DNA of 64,000 nucleotides, from positions 1 through 64,000 of the forward strand of contig NZ_QIBX01000016.1 in the NCBI RefSeq assembly GCF_003725995.1. Direction: 5' to 3'. The notes under the pieces were generated by a model that was given only the letters and a program-made list of their open reading frames with translations, had not been told where the DNA came from and searched no databases. Positions 27,742 through 35,790 of this stretch are shown here, one piece after another. Position 1 is the first letter of the stretch; each line of letters starts with the position of its first letter. Both the position numbers and the translations under genes were made by a program. This DNA comes from Slackia equolifaciens. GTDB lineage: Bacteria; Actinomycetota; Coriobacteriia; Coriobacteriales; Eggerthellaceae.

Positions 27742-27967
27742 TGCGGCATTGCGGAGAGCGGTCAGCCTTGAAGCCATACGAAGATCTGCAGCGCAAAGAT
27801 GCGCGACGTCCTTCTCGCTGAATCTTTTTCGAGGTCATGCGGGGCTTTTGCCTGCTGGGCAATGAGGGCGTCGCAGGCTTCAACATTTGGTTGAATTATT
27901 GACCACGCGAAATGGTTCTGTGATGCTATGCCAGTTTTTATCATCCTCTAAAGAAAGTGAGTTCTTT

Positions 27968-28402
27968 ATGTCTGGTGCACGCAAAGCGCTCAAAGTCATG
28001 TCGATTCTGACCATCGTCATGGCAATCATTCAGATCGTTACCGCTGCTCTGATCGTATTCGGCTCGTCGTTCATGGTGGGCATGCAGGAGGCCGAGCTCA
28101 ACGGCTCTACGGTCGACGTGGGCGTCGCGCTTATGGGCGTGGGCGTCATGGCGCTGGTTTCGAGCGTCGTTTCCCTGATCGTGGGTATCCTGGGCGTGCG
28201 CGGTGCGAACGACCCCAGCAAGATCGGCCCCTACAAGGTCATTGCCATCATCGGCTTGGCGCTGTGCGTCATCCAGGCGGCTGCATCCCTGTTCACCGGC
28301 CAGATTGCTTCCTTCGGCATCAGCGGCGTGCTTTCCCTTGTGTTTATGGCCGTGCTCGTGTTCCTGGCCTTCAAGATCGAGAAAGAAGGCATGCAGGCCT
28401 AA
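27968..28402 (+). CDS. Small four-helix membrane protein, unknown function
   Basis: This protein of about 144 residues has four predicted transmembrane helices and almost no soluble part. I do not recognise a named family. Helix 1 starts near residue 10 (VMSILTIVMAIIQIVTAALI), and the short cytoplasmic loop GVRGANDPSKIGPYK separates helices 2 and 3. ATG 27968 was preferred to earlier in-frame starts because AAAGAAAG lies before it and the extra N-terminus lacks family-like character. The gene stands alone between a LysR terminator and the solute-binding protein leader. Confidence 0.65.
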   Translation: MSGARKALKVMSILTIVMAIIQIVTAALIVFGSSFMVGMQEAELNGSTVDVGVALMGVGVMALVSSVVSLIVGILGVRGANDPSKIGPYKVIAIIGLALCVIQAAASLFTGQIASFGISGVLSLVFMAVLVFLAFKIEKEGMQA

Positions 28403-28764
28403 ATCCGCTCTGCATGCGGGCGGTGTTGTCAATGCGTGGCTATGAATGTGCTGGGCGTTAAAGTTGCCTCCGTATGCGGACGAATGAAAGCGATAGCGCA
28501 AGGACTGGTTTTTCGGCGGCACACCTCATGCAGGCAATGGAAAGGCGTGTACCAGCTCTGGGTTCGCGCCTTCCGGGTGCGGTTAAGCGATTCGGCCACA
28601 AGGGTCGTTCTCATGATGGACGCCTCAATTGACCAGGATGAACCGCGATTGATTCAACATTCAAATAATTATTGATGCAAAGTTTTCCTCGGTTTTTACA
28701 GGGGCATCTCCATCATAATCCTCTCTTTACGGAGTGAAGCACGAATGGCGCAACGCTTCGTCTG

Positions 28765-28789
28765 TCCGGCGCTTTTGCGCCGGATTTTT
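28765..28789 (+). terminator. Intrinsic terminator 44 bases before the binding-protein gene
   Basis: TCCGGCGC, a TTTT loop and GCGCCGGA followed by five T residues form a strong terminator. It lies between the 28402 stop and the start at 28834. It may end a leader transcript (attenuation) or a small RNA from the 28403-28764 gap, which otherwise shows no gene. Confidence 0.8.
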
Positions 28790-28833
28790 ATGTGCATGGC
28801 ATAAGTTCCAATGAAGATGAACGAGAGGATGCG

Positions 28834-29661
28834 ATGGGGAAGAAGAGCAAGCTTGTAGCTGCTGCCCTGGTATTTGCCGTGGCGGCGTTTTCGCTCGTCT
28901 GCATGGCGGGCTGCAGCGCGGATAGCCAGGAGGAGGCGTCATCGGGCGCTGGCACGCTTCGCGTGGGGGTGCGCGACGACATCATGAATTTCAGCTATCT
29001 GAACGATCAGACCGGCAAACATTACGGCTTGGAGGTCGATATCGCCAACGAGATGGCGAAGCGCTTGGGCTATGCCGATGTCGAGTTCGTGAGCGTCACG
29101 CCTGATTCCCGCAAAGACATGCTTCTCAACGGCGGAGTGGACTGCCTGGTCGCCTGCTACTCTATCGCCGATTCCCGTCTCGAGAACTTCGACTTCTCGC
29201 CTGCGTACTACACCGACCGCGCCATCGTCATGGTCGAAAATAGCTCGCTGATCACCGATGTGGAGCAGCTCGAGGGCAAAACCGTAGGCATCATGTCGGG
29301 CTCTAATGCCGGTCCGGTTTTTGCCACCAAGATGTATGAGCTGGGAGTCATCGGCCCCGATGTGGTTGAGAACACCGACGAATACACCCAATACCAGGGC
29401 ATTCTCGTGAAGAAGATCGCCACGTACGAGGAGCTTTCAAAGGCGCTCGAAACGGGTGAGGTCGACGCCGCCGCGATGGACAACAGCATCGCGAGCACCT
29501 ACATGAACGAGGATCGCTCGATTCTCGATGTGAATCTGGGCGATCAGGAATACGGCGTGGCCACGCAGAAGGATTCCGAGCTCAGCGGCAACGTAGCGAA
29601 CGCCATTCAGGAAATGCTCGACGACGGCACCATCGCCGCCTACATCGATAAGTGGAACTAG
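28834..29661 (+). CDS. Solute-binding lipoprotein (polar amino-acid type)
   Basis: This protein of about 275 residues is a family 3 extracellular solute-binding protein. It has a lipoprotein signal ending in CMAGC, so it is anchored outside the membrane. Ligand-fold motifs are visible: GTLRVGVRDDIMNFSY, YGLEVDIANEMAKRLGY and FDFSPAYYTDRAIVMV. GAGAGGATGCG precedes ATG 28834. No ABC permease or ATPase gene follows; instead, 14 bases on, is a large Cache-MscS protein. It may therefore present its ligand to that sensor-channel or to a distant transporter. Confidence 0.88.
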   Translation: MGKKSKLVAAALVFAVAAFSLVCMAGCSADSQEEASSGAGTLRVGVRDDIMNFSYLNDQTGKHYGLEVDIANEMAKRLGYADVEFVSVTPDSRKDMLLNGGVDCLVACYSIADSRLENFDFSPAYYTDRAIVMVENSSLITDVEQLEGKTVGIMSGSNAGPVFATKMYELGVIGPDVVENTDEYTQYQGILVKKIATYEELSKALETGEVDAAAMDNSIASTYMNEDRSILDVNLGDQEYGVATQKDSELSGNVANAIQEMLDDGTIAAYIDKWN

Positions 29662-29675
29662 GGGAGGATGCAACC

Positions 29676-32600
29676 ATGTCTATCAGGCTCAAAATAAAGG
29701 GCGTCCTCCTCGCGCTGGTCGTGCTGGCAAGCGTGGCGATCATGGGGTTCACGCTTGTGTCCATGCAAGACGACCTCTCCATCGAATCGGCCCAGGCCGA
29801 CATCCAACGCGAGATGGAGGAGCTGCCCGCGCTGCTCGAGGAGGCGGATGCCGAGACCGCGCAGAATGAGGCGACGTTCGACTCGATTTACCAGTCCAAG
29901 GCCGAAAGCATCGCCTTTATGGCGAGCCATGACACGGGCTTTGAGGCGACCAACGCCAAGATGTCTGAATACAAGGATCTTCTGGGCGTCGACAACGTGC
30001 TGGTCGTGGACCGCGACGGCGGCGTGGTGGCGCGCGCCCAGGACACGCTGGCGGATTTCTCCTACCAGCGCTATAACCTGCTGCGCACCGTGTTCGATAC
30101 GGAGGGGCCTTCCGCCTCCATGGAGGTCGAGTTCGCCGATGAGGGCGTTACGATGCGCTACTATGCCGCTCGCATCGACGGCGACTCGATGGTCGTCATC
30201 GAGCAGAACCCCGCCGAGCTTGATGAGCTGGTGGCCAACACGGGATCGCTCTCGAGCGTACTCTCGGGTGTGAGCGTGGGGCAGAACGGCTACGTGTTCG
30301 CTGTGTCTGCGAAGAACTACGTTGTGGAATACCATCCCAAGGCTGAATTCATCGGCACCGATGCGCTGGATAACGGCATAAGGGTCGAGCGCCTCGAGGA
30401 CGGCACGTTCACCTGGATCACGTTCGGCGGCGAGCGTTTGTACTGCGGTGTCTCCGAGATCGGCGACAGCTACTACATCAGCGCTATCCCCGAAAGCGAC
30501 ATGGCCGCCTCGCGCAACCTTACGGTGGGCGTTATCCTGTTCATCTTCTTCTCGGTGGCCATGGTGGTGGCGCTTTATGGCTTCTTCGTGATGCGCGAGG
30601 ATGAAAAGCGCGGCTACAACCCCGAGAATTACGTGAACATGGGGCCGCTGCGTTTCAACAAGGCTATCGGTAAAAAGGCCATCGTGCTTTCGTTCGTGGG
30701 CTTTCTCGCCGTCATGCTCGTGACGTTCTACATGCAGACGTTGTTCTCGCTTTCCGCCGAATCGGTGAGCAGCAACGAGCGGGCCGCCGATATCGAGCGT
30801 ACCATCGACCGCACGAATGCCCAGGCAGACGTGCTGACAGAACAGTACAATGAGCGCTACCTGAGCAAGGCCGAAACCGCGGCGTATGCCCTGGAACAGA
30901 ATAGCGCCCTGAAAAACCGCGATGACCTGCAGTCGCTCGCCGATGCGCTGCAGGTGGAGCATCTGTATGTGTTCAATTCCGAGGGCGTGCTGACTGCTAC
31001 GAACTCGCCGTATTCGAACTTCACGCTGAGCGAGGATCCCGAGGACCAAAGCTACGAATTCCGCGCGCTTCTGCAGGGCGTGGAGTATATCGTGCAGGAG
31101 CCTATGCCTGAGGAGGTGTCGGGCGAGCTGCGCCAGTACATCGGCGTGACGCTGCGCGATTCCCAGGGCGAGGCAGACGGTTTCGTGCAGCTGAGCATGC
31201 GTCCCGAGCGTTTGGAGACGCTTCTTTCCAGCGTTCAGATTGATACCATCCTTGACGGCGTGAAGCTGGGACAGGGCGGGTTCGCCTTCGCGGTGAACAA
31301 GTCTGATGGCACGTTCGCCTATTACCCCGACGAGAAGCTCGTTGGCGCGAGCGCCACCGCTGCCGGATTGGACGAATCGCAGCTCAAGGGCGGATTCAGC
31401 GATTTCCTGACCGTGGATGGGGTGCGCTACTACGCGTCGTCGTTCGAAACCGGCGACTACTATGTCTACGTGGCGCAGCCCGAAAGCGAGCTTATGACCG
31501 ATCGCGTGCCGCTGACCCTTGCCACGGGCGCGAACGGCATCGTGTGCCAGATTGTCATCTTCCTGCTGGTCGCGTTCGAGATTCGTCGCAAGCGCGGCGA
31601 GGTTGCGGCGGTGCAGGAGGTCGACGACGAGCCCAACCGCACGTTTGAGACCACCATGCCGAGCGGTCGCCGCGCCAAAACCGAATCGGCCGCCAGTCGC
31701 TGGATTTATCGCTCTATGAACTGGGGCGACAAGAGCGCCGAGCAGCGCGTGCTTACCGTGCTCAAGGTGCTCATGGGCATATTCGCCATCGCCGTGTGCG
31801 TGGCGGTGATATTCCAAGATCGCGTATTCCCGGAGGATTCCGTGTTCTCCTATGTGCTTTCGGGCAACTGGGAGTTCGGTCTGAACGTGTTCGCCGTAAC
31901 GGCGGCGCTCATGATCGCGTGCGTGGTGCTCACCATCACCATGATGATCCAGGCGCTGCTGCGCATGCTCGCGGGCGTGTTCGGGGCGCGCGGCGAAACC
32001 ATGTGTCGCCTGATCAGCAGCTTCATCAAGTACGCGTCTATCATCGGCATGGTGTACTACTGCCTGATGCTCATCGGCATCGATACCACCACGCTGCTTG
32101 CCTCTGCCGGCATCCTCTCCATCGCCATCTCGTTTGGCGCCAAGGAGCTGGTGAGCGATATCTTGAGCGGTCTGTTCATTATCTTCGAGGGCGATTTCCG
32201 TGTGGGCGATATCATCCAGGTGGGCAGCAAGACCGGCACCGTGGTGGAGATCGGCGTGCGCACCACCAAGATCAACGACGGCAACGGCAACATCATCATC
32301 ATTCGCAACAGCGAGGTGAGCGATGTGGTGAACATGACCAAGGAGCTTTCGTACGCTACGTGCGACATGGACATCGAGTACGGCGAATCGCTGGAGCGCG
32401 TGGAGAATATTCTGGAGAGCGAGTTCCCCAATATTCGTCGTCGCTTGCCCTCCATTCTGGACGGCCCGTTCTATAAGGGCGTGGTGTCGCTTGCCGACAA
32501 CAGCGTGACCATTCGCGTGGTGGTGCAATGCGCCGAAACCAGCCGAGGGCAGCTTGAGCGCGACCTGCGCCGCGAGATGAAGCTCATCTTTGACGAGTAT

Positions 32601-32765
32601 CAGATTAACATTCCGTATCCGCAGGTGGTGGTGCATCAGCCCAGGACGTTCTACAAGGCCACGCTTGCGGAGCAGCTTGCCGCCGACCGCTTCAATGACG
32701 AGCAGAAAGAAGCGGCTAGGGATATGGGCAACGAGGAATTCGACGGCGACGATGGCCGCAAGTAG
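29676..32765 (+). CDS. Double-Cache sensor fused to an MscS-type channel
   Basis: This protein of about 1029 residues has two homologous sensory modules and a mechanosensitive channel. Module A runs from TM1 (about 7-28) to TM2 (282-306); module B from TM3 (334-358) to TM4 (611-638). Both have a Cache-like repeat: SVGQNGYVFAVSAKN in A and KLGQGGFAFAVNKSDG in B. Three helices follow, then the MscS pore and beta domain: LASAGILSIAISFGAKELVS, LFIIFEGDFRVGDIIQVGS and VRTTKINDGNGNIIIIRNSE. Typical MscS proteins have 280 to 800 residues without Cache domains. GGGGAGG precedes ATG 29676. It is coupled to the solute-binding lipoprotein, which suggests ligand-gated rather than purely tension-gated opening. 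That is inference. Confidence 0.87.
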   Translation: MSIRLKIKGVLLALVVLASVAIMGFTLVSMQDDLSIESAQADIQREMEELPALLEEADAETAQNEATFDSIYQSKAESIAFMASHDTGFEATNAKMSEYKDLLGVDNVLVVDRDGGVVARAQDTLADFSYQRYNLLRTVFDTEGPSASMEVEFADEGVTMRYYAARIDGDSMVVIEQNPAELDELVANTGSLSSVLSGVSVGQNGYVFAVSAKNYVVEYHPKAEFIGTDALDNGIRVERLEDGTFTWITFGGERLYCGVSEIGDSYYISAIPESDMAASRNLTVGVILFIFFSVAMVVALYGFFVMREDEKRGYNPENYVNMGPLRFNKAIGKKAIVLSFVGFLAVMLVTFYMQTLFSLSAESVSSNERAADIERTIDRTNAQADVLTEQYNERYLSKAETAAYALEQNSALKNRDDLQSLADALQVEHLYVFNSEGVLTATNSPYSNFTLSEDPEDQSYEFRALLQGVEYIVQEPMPEEVSGELRQYIGVTLRDSQGEADGFVQLSMRPERLETLLSSVQIDTILDGVKLGQGGFAFAVNKSDGTFAYYPDEKLVGASATAAGLDESQLKGGFSDFLTVDGVRYYASSFETGDYYVYVAQPESELMTDRVPLTLATGANGIVCQIVIFLLVAFEIRRKRGEVAAVQEVDDEPNRTFETTMPSGRRAKTESAASRWIYRSMNWGDKSAEQRVLTVLKVLMGIFAIAVCVAVIFQDRVFPEDSVFSYVLSGNWEFGLNVFAVTAALMIACVVLTITMMIQALLRMLAGVFGARGETMCRLISSFIKYASIIGMVYYCLMLIGIDTTTLLASAGILSIAISFGAKELVSDILSGLFIIFEGDFRVGDIIQVGSKTGTVVEIGVRTTKINDGNGNIIIIRNSEVSDVVNMTKELSYATCDMDIEYGESLERVENILESEFPNIRRRLPSILDGPFYKGVVSLADNSVTIRVVVQCAETSRGQLERDLRREMKLIFDEYQINIPYPQVVVHQPRTFYKATLAEQLAADRFNDEQKEAARDMGNEEFDGDDGRK

Positions 32766-32831
32766 TCCTTCCCGTCTGTTCTTGGACTGGCGGGATGGTA
32801 GTGCGCAGACGCTCTTTTTGGGCTTTGCGGA

Positions 32832-32911
32832 GCACCGCGAACGCGTCAGGTCTGGCATGCGGATGCGTTTCGGCGCACCGAGAACGCGTTAGGCCTGGCG
32901 TGCGGACGTTT
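32832..32911. repeat. Tandem direct repeat after the Cache-MscS gene
   Basis: Bases from 32832 (GCACCGCGAACGCGTCAGG) recur from 32875 (GCACCGAGAACGCGTTAGG) with a period of 43 bases and about 37 aligned bases. A third, more decayed start (AGCCTAGCATG) follows. The repeat sits between the stop codon and the terminator. Confidence 0.7.
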
Positions 32912-32927
32912 CAAGCCTAGCATGTGG

Positions 32928-32960
32928 GGCGGCTCCAAAACGGGGCCGCCTTTGCTTTTG
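32928..32960 (+). terminator. Terminator after the Cache-MscS gene
   Basis: GGCGGCTCC (32928-32936) pairs with GGGGCCGCC (32942-32950) with one G-U pair and a five-base loop, followed by TTTGCTTTT. Confidence 0.7.
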
Positions 32961-33000
32961 CCGTGCTGTTTTGCAGACGACGTTTTGCGCGGCGCGGTTC

Positions 33001-33009
33001 TGCTAGAAT
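33001..33009 (+). promoter_or_regulatory. Extended -10 promoter of the small hydrophobic gene
   Basis: TGCTAGAAT matches an extended -10 (TGnTANAAT). A -35 is weak. It implies a start near 33016 and a 5' leader of about 55 bases. Confidence 0.5.
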
Positions 33010-33070
33010 TTCAACACGCTGGTAGGTCCCGCTGTGGGGCGGCCTCTCTACGCAAAGGAGGGATCGCCTT

Positions 33071-33241
33071 ATGAATATTGTTGACGTTGTCGACATCGTT
33101 CTTGAAACTCTGGCTGCTCTGGCGGCCTTGGCCACGATTCTTGGATTCGTCCTGGATGAATGGCGACACTGGAGAAATAACCGCAAGCGGGATGGTTCAT
33201 GGAAGAAAAATAGCCGGGAGCATTCCCGGCTATCTCAGTAA
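33071..33241 (+). CDS. Small hydrophobic protein, possible type I toxin
   Basis: This 56-residue protein has one hydrophobic helix (residues about 8-27, ETLAALAALATILGFVL within it), then DEWRHWRNNRKRDG and a basic tail. The start MNIVDVV and the layout recall type I toxins such as TisB (which begins MNLVD), but this is similarity of design, not proven homology. AAAGGAGG is seven to nine bases before the ATG, a near-perfect ribosome site. A promoter, a 12-base 5'-3' pairing in its mRNA and a predicted convergent antisense RNA surround it (see those entries). It would insert in the inner membrane if translated. It could also be an ordinary small membrane protein. Confidence 0.68.
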   Translation: MNIVDVVDIVLETLAALAALATILGFVLDEWRHWRNNRKRDGSWKKNSREHSRLSQ

Positions 33242-33311
33242 TAACCACTGGGCCGCCCCGCATCTCTAAGTAGCTTTACCCCAGTTACTTCAGGGGCTTA
33301 CCAGCGATATA
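33203..33311 (-). ncRNA. Candidate antisense RNA against the small hydrophobic gene
   Basis: On the minus strand an extended -10, TGCTACAAT, lies at 33325-33317, implying a start near 33311. About 100 bases later TAGCCGGGA, a GCAT-type loop and TCCCGGCTA (33232-33211) are followed by a run of five U residues, an intrinsic terminator placed inside the 3' end of the small gene. The RNA of about 107 bases would overlap the last codons and 3' region of the toxin-like mRNA. It is predicted only; expression is not shown by sequence. Confidence 0.5.
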
Positions 33312-33403
33312 AGCGCATTGTAGCATACGGAGGCAGTGCTCTGCAGCGGTTCGCGCCCTGCACGAAATCTTCTTCGTGCGCGGTGTATAGATGGGATGAT
33401 TCG

Positions 33404-33964
33404 ATGTTTGACCAGGAAAAAATTCAACAAGCCACACGCCTCTTGCTCGAGGCCATAGGCGAGGACCCGCAGCGCGAAGGGCTGCTTGATACCCCCGCTC
33501 GCGTGGCGCGCATGTATGAGGAGATTTGCGGAGGCATGCAGCAAGATGCCGCCGAGCACCTGTCCACTACGTTCGAGGCGTCCGAAGCCGGCATGGTGGT
33601 GGAGCGAGACATTCCGTTCTACTCATTGTGCGAGCATCATCTGCTTCCGTTTTTCGGGCGCGCGCACATCGCCTACCTTCCCAGCGGGCGCGTGGCCGGG
33701 CTTTCCAAGCTGGCGCGCACTGTAGAGGTGTTCGCGCGCCGATTGCAGCTTCAAGAGCGCCTGAGCGCTCAGGTGGCGGATGCTCTGATGGAGCACCTGG
33801 GGGCAAAAGGCGTTATCGTGATGATGGAGGCGGAGCACATGTGCATGTCTATGCGCGGTGTGTGCAAGCCTGGCACGCAAACGGTTACGCTGGTCAAGCG
33901 CGGCGCGTTCGAGCAGGATCCCGCGCTGGTGGACGAATTCTTCCGCATGGTGGGGCAGCGTTAG
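33404..33964 (+). CDS. folE: GTP cyclohydrolase I
   Basis: This 186-residue enzyme converts GTP to 7,8-dihydroneopterin triphosphate, the first step to folate. Zinc ligands are visible in [12 protein letters not shown] (residues about 75-78) and [13 protein letters not shown]; the [22 protein letters not shown] helix is conserved. I chose ATG 33404, although GTG 33383 is in frame. It is followed by an HD hydrolase and folB on the same strand, forming a folate mini-operon. No riboswitch was recognised in the leader; a CACGAA/TTCGTG hairpin lies at 33361-33378. Confidence 0.95.
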   Translation: MFDQEKIQQATRLLLEAIGEDPQREGLLDTPARVARMYEEICGGMQQDAAEHLSTTFEASEAGMVVERDIPFYSLCEHHLLPFFGRAHIAYLPSGRVAGLSKLARTVEVFARRLQLQERLSAQVADALMEHLGAKGVIVMMEAEHMCMSMRGVCKPGTQTVTLVKRGAFEQDPALVDEFFRMVGQR

Positions 33965-34079
33965 CGGGCGTGCCTCATAGGGTGAGCCGCTTGATGCATT
34001 CTGCAAAACGTTACACAGGATCGGCGATTGTGCCGGTGGGTGCGTCGAGTTGGCTCCGATGAGAGAAAGGGTTGCGGCT

Positions 34080-34736
34080 ATGGATGACGTGGAACGTGAA
34101 GGCTTCGCATCGGAAGAAGGCGGAGAGAATCCTCCTCACGACACCGCATCTGAAGCGACCTTCGTGCGCGCTGAAGTGGTGTCGCCGTCTCTCAAACGTG
34201 CCTCCGATGTGGCGGCCGAACGTCCGCATGATGGGTTCGCGGCGATTGCGCCTATGCCTGAAGTGGAGGCTATCCGCACGCATCGCTTGTTCGCGGAATG
34301 GTACGGGCGCCTTGAGGCCGCCGAGGCCGACCGCGAGTTTTGTCGCCACCAGATGACTCATCTGCTGGACGTGGCCCGCATCGCCTACATTCGTGTGCTC
34401 GAGCGGGGTCTGCCGTTCCGCAAGGAGGTTGTGTATGCCGCGGCGCTGCTGCATGACGTCGGCAAAGCGGCTCAGTATGAGGATGGGGAGCCGCATGAGG
34501 TGGCCGGCGCGCGCATCGCTCAGGAAATCCTTCTGGATGTGGAAGGGTTTGATCCGCGCGAAAAGACGATGATCGTTGCCGCTGTGGCGCAGCATAGGCG
34601 CTGGTCGGATGCGTCAACGCCGCTCGGCAAGCTGCTCTACGAGGCCGATAAGGCGTCGCGCCCCTGCTTTGTCTGCTCCGCGCGCGAAGCGTGCGCATGG
34701 TCCGATGAGCGCAAGAATATGGGAATCGGAATCTAG
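34080..34736 (+). CDS. HD-domain hydrolase in the folate operon
   Basis: This protein of about 218 residues has an HD metal-binding fold: HQMTHLLDVARIAYI, LLHDVGKAAQYED near residue 123, GEPHEVAGARIAQEILL and the C-terminal cysteine pair CFVCSAREACAW. I chose ATG 34080 with AGAAAGGG upstream; ATG 34059 is in frame. The first 65 residues look disordered. Its place between folE and folB suggests a role in removing phosphates from dihydroneopterin triphosphate, the step that has no dedicated enzyme here. That role is inference; it could also be a nucleotidase. Confidence 0.75.
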   Translation: MDDVEREGFASEEGGENPPHDTASEATFVRAEVVSPSLKRASDVAAERPHDGFAAIAPMPEVEAIRTHRLFAEWYGRLEAAEADREFCRHQMTHLLDVARIAYIRVLERGLPFRKEVVYAAALLHDVGKAAQYEDGEPHEVAGARIAQEILLDVEGFDPREKTMIVAAVAQHRRWSDASTPLGKLLYEADKASRPCFVCSAREACAWSDERKNMGIGI

Positions 34737-34749
34737 GGGGGAGGCCGCA

Positions 34750-35112
34750 ATGGACCAGATCCGCATCGTCGATCTTGAGGTGTTCGCCAACCACGGGGTG
34801 TATCCCGAGGAGAATGCCCTTGGACAGAAGTTTCTCGTAAGCGCAACGTTGCATGCCGATTTGAGCCGTGCGTGCGAGACCGATTGCCTGGAATACTCGG
34901 TGAATTACGGCGAGGTGTGCCATCTCATCGATCGCGCCATGAAAGAGGAGACGTTCGACTTGATCGAACGCGTTGCCCAGATGCTCGTCGATGCCATTCT
35001 CGAGGCGTATCCGGCCGTGGAGCGCGTCGATATCGAGGTGAAAAAGCCCTGGGCGCCCATCGGCTTGCCATTATCGTATGCGTCGGTGGCTATTTCGCGG
35101 TCGCGCGCATAG
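34750..35112 (+). CDS. folB: Dihydroneopterin aldolase
   Basis: This 120-residue enzyme cleaves dihydroneopterin to 6-hydroxymethyldihydropterin and glycolaldehyde. The family signatures are IRIVDLEVFANHGVYPEENA (with the conserved Glu), the YSVNYGEVCHLI segment and the catalytic lysine in EVKKPWAPIGLP. GGGGGAGG precedes ATG 34750, 13 bases after the HD gene stop. folP and folK are not in this window. Confidence 0.95.
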   Translation: MDQIRIVDLEVFANHGVYPEENALGQKFLVSATLHADLSRACETDCLEYSVNYGEVCHLIDRAMKEETFDLIERVAQMLVDAILEAYPAVERVDIEVKKPWAPIGLPLSYASVAISRSRA

Positions 35113-35176
35113 CGACGTTCCTCGCTTGACGTAACGCAGCGTTACGTTGCTAGGGTGGGCGTGTGAGCAAGCGGGA

Positions 35177-35431
35177 CTACTCGTTTTGGAACCTTCGCGC
35201 TTCCGCCGTCGACTCCTTGCCGTCGTTCGCCACGGCGCCTTCCATCAGGGGCTCAAGCGCAAGGCGGCGTGCATAGTAGCGGCAGTCTACTTCCTGGAAA
35301 ATCCTGGCTTTCATGGCATCGAGGTCATTGAGGGATTCGGCGTGCGCAAAGAGCACGTCGGCTTTCTCGAGGAGTTCGAAGAGCGTTGCGACGTCGTGCG
35401 CGCTCGAGATTTCGGCGGCGTTTTCCTGCAT
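35177..35431 (-). CDS. Small hypothetical protein divergent from XRE regulator
   Basis: This gene would encode about 84 residues (start MQENAAEISSAHDVATLFEL), acidic and helical, with no family I recognise. AGGAGGA before ATG 35431 is a strong ribosome site, which is the main reason to accept the gene. Its start is about 130 bases from the XRE gene and an inverted repeat lies between them, so the two may be co-regulated. Confidence 0.55.
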   Translation of the reverse strand: MQENAAEISSAHDVATLFELLEKADVLFAHAESLNDLDAMKARIFQEVDCRYYARRLALEPLMEGAVANDGKESTAEARRFQNE

Positions 35432-35508
35432 GCTTCCTCCTGTGTTTGCGTGTTTCCCCGGAGGGATCTCCATGCCTACCTGCGCTTTATTCTTTCTGAA
35501 TTCGCAAA

Positions 35509-35539
35509 AGTACACATATAGTTCCCCTTTGAGTGTACT
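35509..35539. promoter_or_regulatory. Inverted-repeat operator between XRE and small gene
   Basis: AGTACAC (35509-35515) and GTGTACT (35533-35539) form a perfect 7-base inverted repeat with a 17-base centre, lying 24 bases before the XRE start. It is a good candidate for binding by that regulator. Confidence 0.5.
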
Positions 35540-35562
35540 CTAATGCATAGGCTTTGTCCCCT

Positions 35563-35790
35563 ATGGACGAGCTAACGCGAAAATTTGGCATCAGGCTGAA
35601 ACGGCTTCGCACTGAGTCGCATCTGACTCAGGAACAGCTTGCGCTCATGATCGGTGTGAGCAAGAAGTACGTGTCCAATATTGAAAACGGTCGGGGCAAC
35701 CCCACGCTCACTACTATCGAGAAATTTGCTCGCGGGCTGGATGTGACCGCTTCGGAGCTACTTGATGGGGTCGATTCCAAGACCTCTTGA
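35563..35790 (+). CDS. XRE-family helix-turn-helix regulator
   Basis: This 75-residue protein is a single Cro/CI-type helix-turn-helix (LTQEQLALMIGVSKKYVSNI). No ribosome site precedes ATG 35563, which may mean a very short leader or an alternative TTG 35554. Its last 33 bases overlap the 3' end of the convergent LysR gene. The divergent small gene and the inverted repeat ahead of it suggest autoregulation. Confidence 0.85.
   Translation: MDELTRKFGIRLKRLRTESHLTQEQLALMIGVSKKYVSNIENGRGNPTLTTIEKFARGLDVTASELLDGVDSKTS

Noticed and set aside
29658-32858. Open frame of 1066 codons on the minus strand
   Set aside because: It mirrors the Cache-MscS gene and is His/Arg-rich with no motif.
33033-33262. 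Fst/par-type direct repeats for toxin and antitoxin RNAs
   Set aside because: The two GC-rich segments are inverted, not direct, so they give 5'-3' pairing within the mRNA rather than pairing of convergent RNAs at their 5' ends.
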